A DNA stretch of 64,000 bases. Origin: Alteriqipengyuania halimionae. Lineage in GTDB: Bacteria; Pseudomonadota; Alphaproteobacteria; Sphingomonadales; Sphingomonadaceae. The translations under genes and the position numbers were made by a program. The stretch covers positions 1,364,001 to 1,428,000 of the forward strand of contig NZ_WTYR01000001.1 in NCBI RefSeq assembly GCF_009827575.1. Reading direction: 5' to 3'. The notes under the pieces are model-generated. The model worked only from the letters and a program-made list of their open reading frames with translations, had not been told where the DNA came from and searched no databases. This document shows positions 37,052-46,349 of the stretch, piece after piece; position 1 is the stretch's first letter, and the number at the start of each line of letters is the position of its first letter.

Positions 37052-38486
37052 GAAAGGCGCCCTCCATGCCTGGCTGCCACTGCGCACCTGGCTCGTCGTC
37101 GCGGCCCTCGCCGCGCTGGCGCTGGCTGCGCTCACGTTCGGCTTGCTCCAGCTCGTCTCGCAAAGCGCACGCGAAACCGCGCTGGTCCGCGCCGAAGCCG
37201 ACGCAGCCCTGCTCCAGAGCAAGCTCGACAGCCTGCCACCAGATCTGTCCGACGAGGAACGCGCCGCCGAGGCCGAAACGCTGGTCCGCATCCGCGCGCT
37301 CGACGCTACCGATGGCGGGCTTTGCGACAGCGGCGAACGCCAACGCGCGATCGTACTCCGGCGCGATGCCGCGGGCGAAACGATCGGCACCGAAGGGATC
37401 GCGTGGCCGAGTGCGGCTGCGCTCCGATCCGGCCGGATCGGCCTTCCCGCCGGCACCGTTTGCCAGGCCGATGGCGGCGAAGCGGTGGCGGTGGTTCGCT
37501 CGCTTCCCGGTGGCGGCGAATTGCTGGTCGGGCGGACGGTCGTGCGTGACCCCTCGCTGGTGCGCTCCGCCTATGCCCTCGCGGCCACCATCGCGCTTGC
37601 TTTCCTGCTGCTCTCGATCGGGCTGGCACTCTATCTGGCGCGCAGCTGGCGGGCGCGGCTCGATCGTTTCAACGCCTTGCTCGACCGGGCCGATGCGAAC
37701 GGCTTTGCCGAGCGCGCCGACGAGGACGATCCGCGGCCCGAATTCCAGCTCCTCGCGCGTCATCTCAACGCGCTATTGCGCCGGTCGGCCGACATGATCG
37801 CGGGGCTCGGCCGCCTGCACCGCCACGTTGCGCACGATCTGCGTGGCCCGGTGATGGTCGCGCGCAAGCATCTCGAAGCGATCGAGAGCGAGGTTGAGCA
37901 CGAGGAGCGATTGGCTGCCGCCGATGCGCGGCTTGCGCTGGTCGACAAGCGCTGCCGCACCCTGCTCGGCATCATTGACGCCGAAGTCAGCCCGCGCAGC
38001 CGCACCGTGGTTCGCGTCGACGAGCGCCTGCGCACGCTGATCGACGACATGTTCACCTATCTCGCCGACGAGAAGGAACTGTCTTTCGATTGCGACCTGG
38101 CCCGCGCCAGCACGCCGGCCGTGGGCGACCTGCTCGACCGCGCCCTCGAGAACGTGCTCTCCAACGCTATCAAATTCGCCGATCCGGGCTCGACCATCCG
38201 CTGCTCGGTCGTCGATCGCGGGGCGATGGTGCGGGTCGCGGTCGAGAACGACGGACCGCTCGTGCCCGAAGACACGATCCGTCGCATCTTCGAACCCGGC
38301 TTTTCCGACGCGCTCGGCATGGCGAGCGGCCACGGCCTCGGCCTCGCTCTGGTCAAGACGGTCGCGCTGCGATCGGGCGGCGACGTGCGCGCCTCCAATC
38401 ACGCACGCGGCTTCCGCCTCGAGATAGACCTTCCCGCCGCGAGCGGGGCTTTGAACACCGAAGACACCGATGGGAGACTGAATTGA
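37029..38486 (+). CDS. Sensor histidine kinase
   Basis: Inner-membrane kinase of about 485 residues. TM1 is near residues 20-42 (TWLVVAALAALALAALTFGLL), a ~130-residue periplasmic sensor carries two cysteines (GGLCDSGER and GTVCQADGG), TM2 is near 180-203, then a HAMP-like linker. H269 lies in the H-box HRHVAHDLRGP. The N-box is ALENVLSNAIKFA, and the G boxes are VENDGPLV and GHGLGLALVK. Alternative starts at 37011 or 37035 are possible; all overlap the regulator's 3' end. The cysteine pair could sense periplasmic redox or folding state (inference). Confidence 0.92.
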   Translation: MAMARRREKGALHAWLPLRTWLVVAALAALALAALTFGLLQLVSQSARETALVRAEADAALLQSKLDSLPPDLSDEERAAEAETLVRIRALDATDGGLCDSGERQRAIVLRRDAAGETIGTEGIAWPSAAALRSGRIGLPAGTVCQADGGEAVAVVRSLPGGGELLVGRTVVRDPSLVRSAYALAATIALAFLLLSIGLALYLARSWRARLDRFNALLDRADANGFAERADEDDPRPEFQLLARHLNALLRRSADMIAGLGRLHRHVAHDLRGPVMVARKHLEAIESEVEHEERLAAADARLALVDKRCRTLLGIIDAEVSPRSRTVVRVDERLRTLIDDMFTYLADEKELSFDCDLARASTPAVGDLLDRALENVLSNAIKFADPGSTIRCSVVDRGAMVRVAVENDGPLVPEDTIRRIFEPGFSDALGMASGHGLGLALVKTVALRSGGDVRASNHARGFRLEIDLPAASGALNTEDTDGRLN

Positions 38487-39853
38487 CTGTTCGCCATATC
38501 CTCACGCTTGCGAGCGGTGTGTCCGCGCTCGCGCTTTCGGCTCCGATCCTGTCGACGACGGTCGCCGCGCAAACCGCCGTGCCGATACCCTACGACCAGG
38601 AACGCGGGGTCTATTCCTATGCCAAGGACCTAGCCGAAGTCTCGCGCTCGGTGGTCAAGGTGCTGACCATGGGCCGCGACCCGAACGAAGGGCCAGATGC
38701 GCAGCCCAAGGCTTCGGGCAACGGTTCGGGCGTCATCATCGATGCCGCGCGCGGAGAGATCATCACCAACAACCATGTGGTCGAGAACGCGACCTCGGTG
38801 CGCGTCGAGCTGGCCGACGGTCGAATCTTCGACGCGACGGTTGTAGGCCGCGATCCCCAGACCGACGTCGCCCTGCTCACCATCGCGCCCGACAATCTGC
38901 GCGCGATCGAACTGGCCGACAGTTCGCTGCTGCGATCGGGCGACCTCGCCTTCGCCATCGGCTATCCGTTCGGGATCGACCAGACGCTGACCATGGGGAT
39001 CATCTCGGGTACCGGGCGCAGCGGTATCGGCGACGGGATCGAGGATTTCATCCAGACCGATGCGGCGGTGAACCCGGGCAATAGCGGCGGCGCGCTGATC
39101 GATTCGCGTGGGCGGATGATCGGAATCAACACCGCGATCTATTCGCGCGGCGGCGACAATGCCGGGATCGCCTTTGCCGTCCCGATCAATATGGCGCTCG
39201 CCGTGATCGCGCAGATCCGCGAATATGGCGAGGTTCGCCGCGGTCGGATCGGCGTCAGCATCGCCCCGATCGACGCGCGATCGGGCGGGAGCAATCGCGG
39301 GGCGAGGATCGAAGCGGTCGAAAGCGGCAGCCCCGCCGCCGAAGCCGGCTTGCAGCAGGGCGACGTGATCGTCGAGGCGAATGGTCGTCAGATCAATACG
39401 CCGGGCAATCTGACTGCGGTCATCGGGGTCGCAGCACCCGGCACCCAGGTATCTCTGGGCGTGCGGCGCGGCGGTCAGACCCGTCGCATCAGTCTGCGCG
39501 TCGCCGAGCCGCGGCGCGTCGAGGTGGCCGAAGCGCCGTCGCAAGGCACCCAGCCGGGCAACGGCAGGCCGGGCGCTGGCGGCTCGCTCGCAGCACTCGG
39601 CGCAACCTTCCGCGATCGCAATGCAGGCGATCCGTTCCCCGAACAGGTCACCGGCGCGCTTGTCGCCAGCGTGCAGGCCGGATCTCGGGCCGAGGCATCG
39701 GGCCTCGCCGAGGGCGATCTGGTGATCGGCGTAAACGGCCAACGCGTTGCCAATGCAGCAGAACTGGCCAATGCCCTGCGCAGTGTCGCGGGTGCTGCCA
39801 CGCTCTTCGTCGCGCGCGGTAACAATATGATCCAGATTCCGATCAGCCAATAG
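38483..39853 (+). CDS. DegP/Do-type serine protease
   Basis: A 456-residue exported protease starting with a TTG that overlaps the kinase stop (TTGA). The signal peptide ends near TTVAAQTA. Triad: H98 in TNNHVV, D128 in DPQTDVALL, S201 in NPGNSGGAL. Two PDZ domains follow (about residues 255-340 with GLQQGDVIVEANGRQ, and about 370-455 with GLAEGDLVIGVNGQR). It closes the four-gene block protease-regulator-kinase-protease. Compared with the first protease it has the standard TNNHVV motif and is closer to DegP/DegQ. Confidence 0.94.
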   Translation: MTVRHILTLASGVSALALSAPILSTTVAAQTAVPIPYDQERGVYSYAKDLAEVSRSVVKVLTMGRDPNEGPDAQPKASGNGSGVIIDAARGEIITNNHVVENATSVRVELADGRIFDATVVGRDPQTDVALLTIAPDNLRAIELADSSLLRSGDLAFAIGYPFGIDQTLTMGIISGTGRSGIGDGIEDFIQTDAAVNPGNSGGALIDSRGRMIGINTAIYSRGGDNAGIAFAVPINMALAVIAQIREYGEVRRGRIGVSIAPIDARSGGSNRGARIEAVESGSPAAEAGLQQGDVIVEANGRQINTPGNLTAVIGVAAPGTQVSLGVRRGGQTRRISLRVAEPRRVEVAEAPSQGTQPGNGRPGAGGSLAALGATFRDRNAGDPFPEQVTGALVASVQAGSRAEASGLAEGDLVIGVNGQRVANAAELANALRSVAGAATLFVARGNNMIQIPISQ

Positions 39854-40017
39854 CAAATGGATGAAAAAGTTAACGGACTTGGGAATCCTATCATAAATTG
39901 TCAGTGTCTTTGTTCCGGCTGGGTGGGCATATTCAAATCTGCCTGATCAACCCGATCAGCCGAATAGCGGAAGCGGGACTTTTAAGATCGCGACCGGGAT
40001 TTTGAGGAGGAAGTTGA

Positions 40018-40725
40018 ATGAAGATCGTTAACACCAAAGTGATGGCCGCGCTGCTTGGCGCTTCCGTGCTCGCGAGCGCGCCCGTCGTGGCGCAGGATAA
40101 GTCCGGCACCAACAAGTCGGAAACCGAGCTCGAACTCACCGACAGCGGCAAGATGGTCGAAAAGGCCGCGCTGGGCTATCGCCTCGCGGAATACGCCCGC
40201 GCCAATGAAGATGGCCAGGCGATGCTCGTCGCCGCGCGTATCCTGAAAGGCGTGTCGCTGCGCGACAGCGACAACAAGGGCGAAATGGTCGCCACCGGAT
40301 CGGGCAAGGCCGACACCGGAGAAGACGGTGCCATGGTCACCGCCGACACCCTGCTCGACGAGGCAGCAACCTTCGCCGCGGACGACGACGATCTGCTCGA
40401 CATGATCGAGGAAACCCGCGCCGCCGAAAACCGCGGTGCCGTGGGTGGCGCGATCGGCCTCCGTCGCTGGGTCCCCAGTGCAACCGCATGGAATGTGGAT
40501 TTCTCCGCTCGTGGCGGTGAGCCGCTGGTCATCGCCGCCCAGCGCGACTCGGGCACCCCGGTCGATCTGCAGGTTTACGACGAAAACGGCTATCTGGTCT
40601 GCCAGGACATGAGCCACAACGTCGTGCTCAAATGCCGCGTCGATCCGGCTTGGACCGGCCCGTTCCGCGTCAAGCTGAGCAACCATGGCGGCATCGGCAC
40701 CGGCGTCCAGCTGGTGACCAACTAA
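40018..40725 (+). CDS. Small secreted protein paired with CHAT protease (paralogue of 46350 gene)
   Basis: A 235-residue secreted protein with signal peptide (cleavage near PVVAQDK) and a very strong ribosome site (GAGGAGG at 40004-40010). The N-terminal half is helical and acidic (AEYARANEDGQAMLVAARIL; TFAADDDDLLDMIEE); the C-terminal ~85 residues look like an exported beta domain of pre-peptidase type (PVDLQVYDENGYLVCQD... CRVDPAWTGPFRVKLSN) with a cysteine pair. It is paralogous to the product at 46350-47069 and, like it, lies just before a cysteine-protease gene. A strong terminator separates it from the CHAT gene. Function unknown; a propeptide-like, substrate or inhibitor role is possible. 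Confidence 0.8.
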   Translation: MKIVNTKVMAALLGASVLASAPVVAQDKSGTNKSETELELTDSGKMVEKAALGYRLAEYARANEDGQAMLVAARILKGVSLRDSDNKGEMVATGSGKADTGEDGAMVTADTLLDEAATFAADDDDLLDMIEETRAAENRGAVGGAIGLRRWVPSATAWNVDFSARGGEPLVIAAQRDSGTPVDLQVYDENGYLVCQDMSHNVVLKCRVDPAWTGPFRVKLSNHGGIGTGVQLVTN

Positions 40726-40734
40726 GCCGCAAAG

Positions 40735-40769
40735 GGGCGCCGCTCGCAAGAGCGGCGCCCTTCTTTTTC
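40735..40769 (+). terminator. Strong intrinsic terminator before CHAT gene
   Basis: A perfect 11-base stem (GGGCGCCGCTC at 40735-40745 with GAGCGGCGCCC at 40750-40760), a GCAA loop, and a TTCTTTTTC tail. It lies nine bases after the stop of the small secreted protein and 50 bases before the CHAT gene, so it should end most transcripts there and lower expression of the genes beyond. Confidence 0.9.
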
Positions 40770-40818
40770 TCGCCAGAACGCGCGGAACTGTCCACGACGT
40801 CGATCGAGGTTTCCTGCC

Positions 40819-42585
40819 ATGAACCGTCTTACCCATCTCGCCCTTCTGCCTGTCGCCGCGCTGGTGATGGGTTTTCAGGATGCCGGCGAGATCGAAATCG
40901 AGCCGGTTCCTCCACCCGCAGAGCTTCGCTCCGAAGCTTTCGTCGCGGCGCAATACGCTCAGATTTCGGCCGCCGCTGCCGCAGTCGACAAGGTTACGGC
41001 GCGCTTCTCCGCCGGTGGCGGCGAGCTTGCGCTGCTCGAACAGCAGCGGGACGAGAAGCTCGCCGAATTGCAGGCGGTCGATCGCCAGTTCACCGCGCTG
41101 ATCGAGCGCGGCGACCAGGTGAGCGAAGAACAGCGCCGCGAGCTGGCCGAGCGCCGCCGTGCAATTCGCGAAGACGTCACCGCGATCGAGGAGCGGATCA
41201 ACACCGAATTCCCGCAATATTTCGAACTCACCCGCCCCAAGCCGCTCGACGTCGCGCAGGCGCAAGCGCTGCTCAATGATGACGAAGCGTTGCTGATGGT
41301 GTTGGTGGCCGACGACGCGTCCTATGTCTGGGGCGTCACAAGGGACAAGGCCGACTGGATCCGGTCGGAAAAGATGAACGAGAAGGCGCTCGCCGCCGCC
41401 GTAGCCAAGCTGCGTTCGAGCATGGGGGTGAAAGACACCCGCTCGGGCGCGCCGGTCGATCTTTCGGGAGGCCAGCAGGAAACCGATGCCGGCACATTGA
41501 CGACCTACGCCGCCCAGCCTTTCGACCGTAAGCTGGCCTATGAGATCTACTCCGAGTTGATCGCGCCTCTGCAAGATACGATCGGCGGCAAGGACGTGCT
41601 GCTCACCAATGTCAGCGGCGCGCTCACCGCATTGCCGCTCGGACTCCTTGTTACGGAATCACCCGAAGGCGCCGACAACGACCCCAATGCGCTGCGCCGC
41701 ACCGGTTGGCTGATCGACACTTATGCGCTCGCCGAACTGCCGTCCGTTTCCTCGCTGCGCGCGCTGCGCTGCCTGCTGATTGCGCGCAAGGAAGATGCCC
41801 ATCCCGGCTGTGCGACGGCGTCGGGATCGGACAACTATGCCCGCTCGTCCCGCGGCGGCGTTTCGCTGGCGGGCTACGGCGCGCCGACCCTGCGCGGCGA
41901 ACCCGGCGATACCGACAACGACACCGATCCGGGCGATGCCTATGATGGCCAGCTCGCCGATACCGAGGCGCTGCGCAGCCTGTCCAAGCTGCCGCACGCC
42001 AAGCTGGAGCTCGAAAGCCTGGGCAAGACCTTCGGCAGCGCGGCCAAGATCGTGACCGGCGATGAGGCGACCGAAAGCGCGGTCAAGGCAAGCAAGGAAA
42101 TCGCCTCGGCCCGCTTCATCGTGTTTTCGACCCACGGCCTGCTCGCCACAGAAGTGGGCGACGTGGCCGAACCCGGCCTCGTTTTCACCCCGCCCGCGCC
42201 CGACGCCAAATCGGAACAGGACGACGGCCTGCTGACCGCCTCCGAAGCCGCTACGCTCGACCTCGCGGCGGACCTTGTGGTCCTGTCCGCCTGCAACACC
42301 GCCGCAGGCAGCGGCGAACCGGGTGCCGAAGGCCTCTCGGGTCTCGCCCGCGCCTTCCTGTTCGCCGGCGCGCGCTCGCTGATGGTCAGCCACTGGGCGG
42401 TGAGCGACGAAGCGACCTCGCTGCTGATGCAGACGACCTTCCGCCAATTGGAAAGCGGCGACATCGCCAGCCGCGCCCGCGCCTTGCAAACCGCCATGCA
42501 GCAGGTTCGCAACACGTCAGACGGCAGCTTCGTCAATCCGGTGTTCTGGGCGCCGTTCAGCCTGGTCGGCGAACCGGGGGCGTGA
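40819..42585 (+). CDS. Exported CHAT-domain protease
   Basis: A 588-residue protein with a signal peptide-like N-terminus (LTHLALLPVAALVMG). A long charged helical segment (about residues 68-140) precedes the CHAT domain (about 145-585), a caspase-fold peptidase related to separase. The His-Cys dyad is H439 in FSTHG and C492 in LSACNTA, followed by EGLSGLARAFLFAGARSLMVSHWAVSD, the canonical CHAT ending. Export makes it unlike the cytoplasmic CHAT effectors of CRISPR or gasdermin systems. Downstream TPR genes follow almost without gap. Confidence 0.92.
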   Translation: MNRLTHLALLPVAALVMGFQDAGEIEIEPVPPPAELRSEAFVAAQYAQISAAAAAVDKVTARFSAGGGELALLEQQRDEKLAELQAVDRQFTALIERGDQVSEEQRRELAERRRAIREDVTAIEERINTEFPQYFELTRPKPLDVAQAQALLNDDEALLMVLVADDASYVWGVTRDKADWIRSEKMNEKALAAAVAKLRSSMGVKDTRSGAPVDLSGGQQETDAGTLTTYAAQPFDRKLAYEIYSELIAPLQDTIGGKDVLLTNVSGALTALPLGLLVTESPEGADNDPNALRRTGWLIDTYALAELPSVSSLRALRCLLIARKEDAHPGCATASGSDNYARSSRGGVSLAGYGAPTLRGEPGDTDNDTDPGDAYDGQLADTEALRSLSKLPHAKLELESLGKTFGSAAKIVTGDEATESAVKASKEIASARFIVFSTHGLLATEVGDVAEPGLVFTPPAPDAKSEQDDGLLTASEAATLDLAADLVVLSACNTAAGSGEPGAEGLSGLARAFLFAGARSLMVSHWAVSDEATSLLMQTTFRQLESGDIASRARALQTAMQQVRNTSDGSFVNPVFWAPFSLVGEPGA

Positions 42586-42586
42586 G

Positions 42587-43678
42587 GTGGTTTGGAATCG
42601 CCGAGCGACGGCTGTTGCGTTTGCGCTCCTCGTAGTACCAAGCTCACTCGCGGCGCAGACCGAGGATTCACCGGGGGCTAGCGAGCACGCCTCCGGCCTA
42701 ATCCCTCCAACGGAAGAGGAACTGGTTGCACTCGAACAGCCTCCGGCCATCCAGCTTGCGCTCGACCAGGGTCGGCTCGCAGCCGCTGCCAGATTGCTCA
42801 AGCCCCTGGTAGAAAATTGCCAAGAGGAATTGAAAGATCCTCGCCGCTGCCTCGGCCACCTTCTGGTGATGACAAGGGTCGCAAGCGAACTGCGCCTTCC
42901 GGCGCTGGCGGACGAAAGTTCTAGCCAAGCAATGAGCCTATTGGAGCAAGAGGGATTGTGGGAAGATCCTATCGCTCTGCTCGTTGTCGCCAGTCGCTTG
43001 CAGCATCTACTCGATGCCGAGAGGCGCGGCGATGTCGAAAGCATCGGCGCCAGGATCGACCAGCTTCTGTCCTCCCCACGGCAGCGTCGTCACGCCTATA
43101 TGATCATGTTTCTCGATTTCGCGTGCGACTACTTGGAGTTTGTTGACGAAATCGAATCCAGTTTGAAGCTCTCTGTTTTCTATGTGCAGCTTCTCGAGAA
43201 TATTGGCTTGACTAATGGCCGAAATCTCCAATCGGCTGTTTTGCGAACGGCGCGCTTGCTTGAACGACAAGGAAATAGCGATTCCGCAAGGCAAATATAC
43301 GATGATCTATTCTTGCGCCTTCTCCGAATGAAGGACGAACACTATCACTATTCTATTTACCAAGCCTCGGCCAGAAACGCTTGGAGGAGCCGAGATTACG
43401 ATCGCGCCTGTGTCGATTACTCGATAGCTCTTCTCTATTTTACAAAACAGGGCCACGAAATGTCGACAGAGGCCGCCAACTTGCACTTTTGGACATCGGT
43501 CTCGTGCTATCGAACCCGCGAGAGCCTACCTAAGGCGAGAGCGCATTATCGGCGCGCCCAGGAAATTTTCCTGGCACGCGCCAAATCAGGTATCGCCACT
43601 GACCCGCGTAAAGAGGCATCCCTCTTCAGGCCGATCTTTACCAATACCGTCAACGTGGCTTGGTGGCTGAGCCATTGA
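42587..43678 (+). CDS. Exported TPR-like protein with two-cysteine module
   Basis: A 363-residue protein starting with GTG one base after the CHAT stop; the signal peptide ends near PSSLAAQTE. Residues about 53-105 (IQLALDQGRLAAAARLLKPL, then C78 and C88) form a module also found twice in the next protein. The rest reads as degenerate helical repeats (LRTARLLERQGNSDSARQIYDDL; ASARNAWRSRDYDRACVDYSIALLYF). The DNA is visibly more A/T-rich than its neighbours, suggesting a different history. No enzyme motif seen; a scaffold or partner for the CHAT protease is plausible (inference). Confidence 0.75.
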   Translation: MVWNRRATAVAFALLVVPSSLAAQTEDSPGASEHASGLIPPTEEELVALEQPPAIQLALDQGRLAAAARLLKPLVENCQEELKDPRRCLGHLLVMTRVASELRLPALADESSSQAMSLLEQEGLWEDPIALLVVASRLQHLLDAERRGDVESIGARIDQLLSSPRQRRHAYMIMFLDFACDYLEFVDEIESSLKLSVFYVQLLENIGLTNGRNLQSAVLRTARLLERQGNSDSARQIYDDLFLRLLRMKDEHYHYSIYQASARNAWRSRDYDRACVDYSIALLYFTKQGHEMSTEAANLHFWTSVSCYRTRESLPKARAHYRRAQEIFLARAKSGIATDPRKEASLFRPIFTNTVNVAWWLSH

Positions 43679-46254
43679 TCGGCATCGCTTTCTTCTTGGC
43701 AGCAGCCGTGTCGGCCCCGGCCCTGCAAAGCGCTGAGCAAGTCCCACCCTCGCCCGCCATGCAGGCGGCGATCGATGCGGGGGATGTTGGTGCCGCAGCC
43801 GAACAGGCGGCGATCGAGACCGAGGCTTGCTTGGCTGATGCGGGGGCGGAACCGACGATCGAGACGCTCGCTCCGTGTGCGTCGCTGATCATGTTGGCGG
43901 CGCAGCTCTCTCAGCAGGCGGGGATGTACGACGAAGCGCTCGACTTCGGCGAAGCGGGCACCAATCTGGGCGTCGCCGCCTTTGGCGAGAATTCGGACAT
44001 CGTAGCCTATTCGCGGCGAGCCCGCGGGCTCGCGCTGCTTGAGCTCGGCCGACCGGATGAAGGATACGCCGAACTGGCCGCAGCGCTTTCGGCCGGTCGT
44101 GAACTTTATGGCGATAACGATCCCGAGCTGACGCTGTTTCTTGGCGCCATGGCGAACGCGGAGCTTGCGAAATCCAAAGCAGCGAAAGCGGTCGCGCTGC
44201 TTCGAGAAGCGCTTGCCCTCGAAGATGATGAGCTGTTTCTTGCGCAATGGCAGGTGCAGTATACCGTCGCGCTCATCCTCCTGGACGATGCGGAAGCGGC
44301 CGTGAAACAGGCTCGAGCCGCAGTTGACACTTTCGCGCGCTTGGTCGGCGATAACTCTACCCAGGCCGTAGACGCGCGCATTCGCCTCGCGGGTGCGCTG
44401 GCTGCAGCACAGCGCACGGACGAGGCTTTGGAATTGCTGGATCCGCTGATCGCTTCTCTCGATGGGATGGACGGATTTGAGTTCCTTCTCGTCGAGGCCC
44501 TGTTCGAAAAGGGTAAGACGTTGATCCGAATGAGCGCGTTGGACGATGCCGCTGTCGTGTTGGAGAAATCCCTGCATCTCTCACGAAAGATCAATGGCGA
44601 CGATGCCTCGCGTACTGCCGTGATAGTCGATCAATTAGCCGCCTTGCATCAAGCCGCCGCAGCGACTGATGACGTCGTTATCCATCCGCCTGCAGAATTC
44701 TATGAAGCCTACAATGCGGGCGACATGGAGCAAGCCGAAGCCATTCTCGCGCCGATAGCGAAGAAATGCGGGCGCGAGTACAGCCCCGACGGCCCCGATC
44801 CCGATAAACTCGCCCCCTGTGTCACTCAATTCACTATGCTGAGCATGACGTATTCCGGGCTCAACCAGCTTCGCCTCGCAGCCCAATTCTCTGATCTATC
44901 GATCGCGATTGCCGAAGCCAATATGGGCGATCCTTCGCGTGAACTCGGGCAGGCCCTGATGGCGCGAGGCTTAATCCTCCAACAAAAATCACGCATTATG
45001 GAATCCGTCCCTTACCTCGAACGGTCCGTTGCCATGCTCGAGGGCGATTCACCGAACCAGGCCGCGTCGATGCTTTTCCTCGCGTCCGCCCGGCTCGACA
45101 CCGGTGACGCAGAGCTTAGCCTCGAGCTTGTCCAAAAGGCGATCGCGCTAGCCGGCACCGAGTTCGCGCCGATCAACTTCATCAACGTCAAGGCGCTGGC
45201 GCTCCTCGCGCTCGGTCGCATTGACGAAGCGGAAAGTCTACTGAGAGAAGCGATGGCCGCCAATCCGGACATCACAGTACCGACCCGACTCAAACTGGAA
45301 ACCGCGCTGGCGCAAACTTTTCTCGAACAATTGAAGTTCGACGAGTCAATTGCGATGCTCGATCGGCTTGTCTCGGAAGTGCGCGCAATCTTCGGCGAAC
45401 ACCCCCTGACGGCCAACGTAATCGACCTTCTCGGCACCGCGCATTTGCGCAAGGGAGACAACCGGGCCGCAATCGACGCGTTGCGCGAATCGCTCGCTAT
45501 AAAACGCGCCCTCGTAGGTGACGACACGCCGCAGGCAGCGCTTGCCTACAACAGTCTCGGGCTCGCACTGCTCGATTCCGGCGCAATTGACGAAGCGAAA
45601 AATCTCATCCTGCGAGCGCTCGAAATCGTAAGAAAGCTCGATGAATTTAACTTCGATGCTTATTCCGCGATCGCAATCAGTTTCGCGAGACTGGCCGAAC
45701 TCGTCAACGACCCGGCAACGAGCCTGGAGGTAGCCGACGCCCTCGTCCGCTATGCCGAGGCCTACGACAGGCTCGACACGCCGATTATGGCTACAATTCG
45801 GGTTTCTCGCGGTACGGCACTGACACGACTGGGCCGGTTGGACGAAGCCGATAGGGAACTTGACGCGGCATGGGACACTGCTTCGGCATCTGACAATCGG
45901 CGCCAATCTGCGTTTGCGGCGGCGATTGCGAAGGCACAGGTCGCCATTGCTCGGAAGGATCGCAGCACAGCGAGAAAGTGGTTCGGTAGAGCCGAAGACA
46001 TCGCTCGAAGAACATTTGAACCCACTAGCTCATACCGTTCGACTGTCTGGTTTCTCCATGGCGCGTTTGAACTCGACACTGGCGGCGATCTGGCCGCCGC
46101 GCGCACTCTGCTGCGCCGTTCTGCAGACGGGTCGCTTTCCCGTATCGAAAGCTACGACGATTTCGACGCCGCTGCGCAGTGTGAGATGCGTGGGCTATCG
46201 CAGATTTTCCGCAATCAGGTCGAAGCAGCCTGGAAATTGCAGAGCGCGCCGTGA
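43675..46254 (+). CDS. Large exported TPR protein with duplicated two-cysteine module
   Basis: About 859 residues, with a TTG start overlapping the previous stop (TTGA) that gives a clean signal peptide (IGIAFFLAAAVSAPALQSA); a GTG at 43663 is an alternative. The two-cysteine module occurs near residues 30-75 (cysteines in ETEACLADAG and TLAPCASL) and again near 341-385 (AKKCGREYS and KLAPCVTQ). Many TPR units follow: ALALLALGRIDEAESLLREA, NVIDLLGTAHLRKGDNRAAI, LAYNSLGLALLDSGAIDEAK. This looks like an internal duplication. Probably a periplasmic adaptor in the protease cluster (inference). Confidence 0.85.
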   Translation: MIGIAFFLAAAVSAPALQSAEQVPPSPAMQAAIDAGDVGAAAEQAAIETEACLADAGAEPTIETLAPCASLIMLAAQLSQQAGMYDEALDFGEAGTNLGVAAFGENSDIVAYSRRARGLALLELGRPDEGYAELAAALSAGRELYGDNDPELTLFLGAMANAELAKSKAAKAVALLREALALEDDELFLAQWQVQYTVALILLDDAEAAVKQARAAVDTFARLVGDNSTQAVDARIRLAGALAAAQRTDEALELLDPLIASLDGMDGFEFLLVEALFEKGKTLIRMSALDDAAVVLEKSLHLSRKINGDDASRTAVIVDQLAALHQAAAATDDVVIHPPAEFYEAYNAGDMEQAEAILAPIAKKCGREYSPDGPDPDKLAPCVTQFTMLSMTYSGLNQLRLAAQFSDLSIAIAEANMGDPSRELGQALMARGLILQQKSRIMESVPYLERSVAMLEGDSPNQAASMLFLASARLDTGDAELSLELVQKAIALAGTEFAPINFINVKALALLALGRIDEAESLLREAMAANPDITVPTRLKLETALAQTFLEQLKFDESIAMLDRLVSEVRAIFGEHPLTANVIDLLGTAHLRKGDNRAAIDALRESLAIKRALVGDDTPQAALAYNSLGLALLDSGAIDEAKNLILRALEIVRKLDEFNFDAYSAIAISFARLAELVNDPATSLEVADALVRYAEAYDRLDTPIMATIRVSRGTALTRLGRLDEADRELDAAWDTASASDNRRQSAFAAAIAKAQVAIARKDRSTARKWFGRAEDIARRTFEPTSSYRSTVWFLHGAFELDTGGDLAAARTLLRRSADGSLSRIESYDDFDAAAQCEMRGLSQIFRNQVEAAWKLQSAP

Positions 46255-46349
46255 TGCAGGACTTATTGACCTGTCAGTTTTCGTCCGTGGCCGGGCACCG
46301 CACATCCGGGCAGAAGATGTCCATGCAGAGCCGAGGAAAGAAGAAGTCG

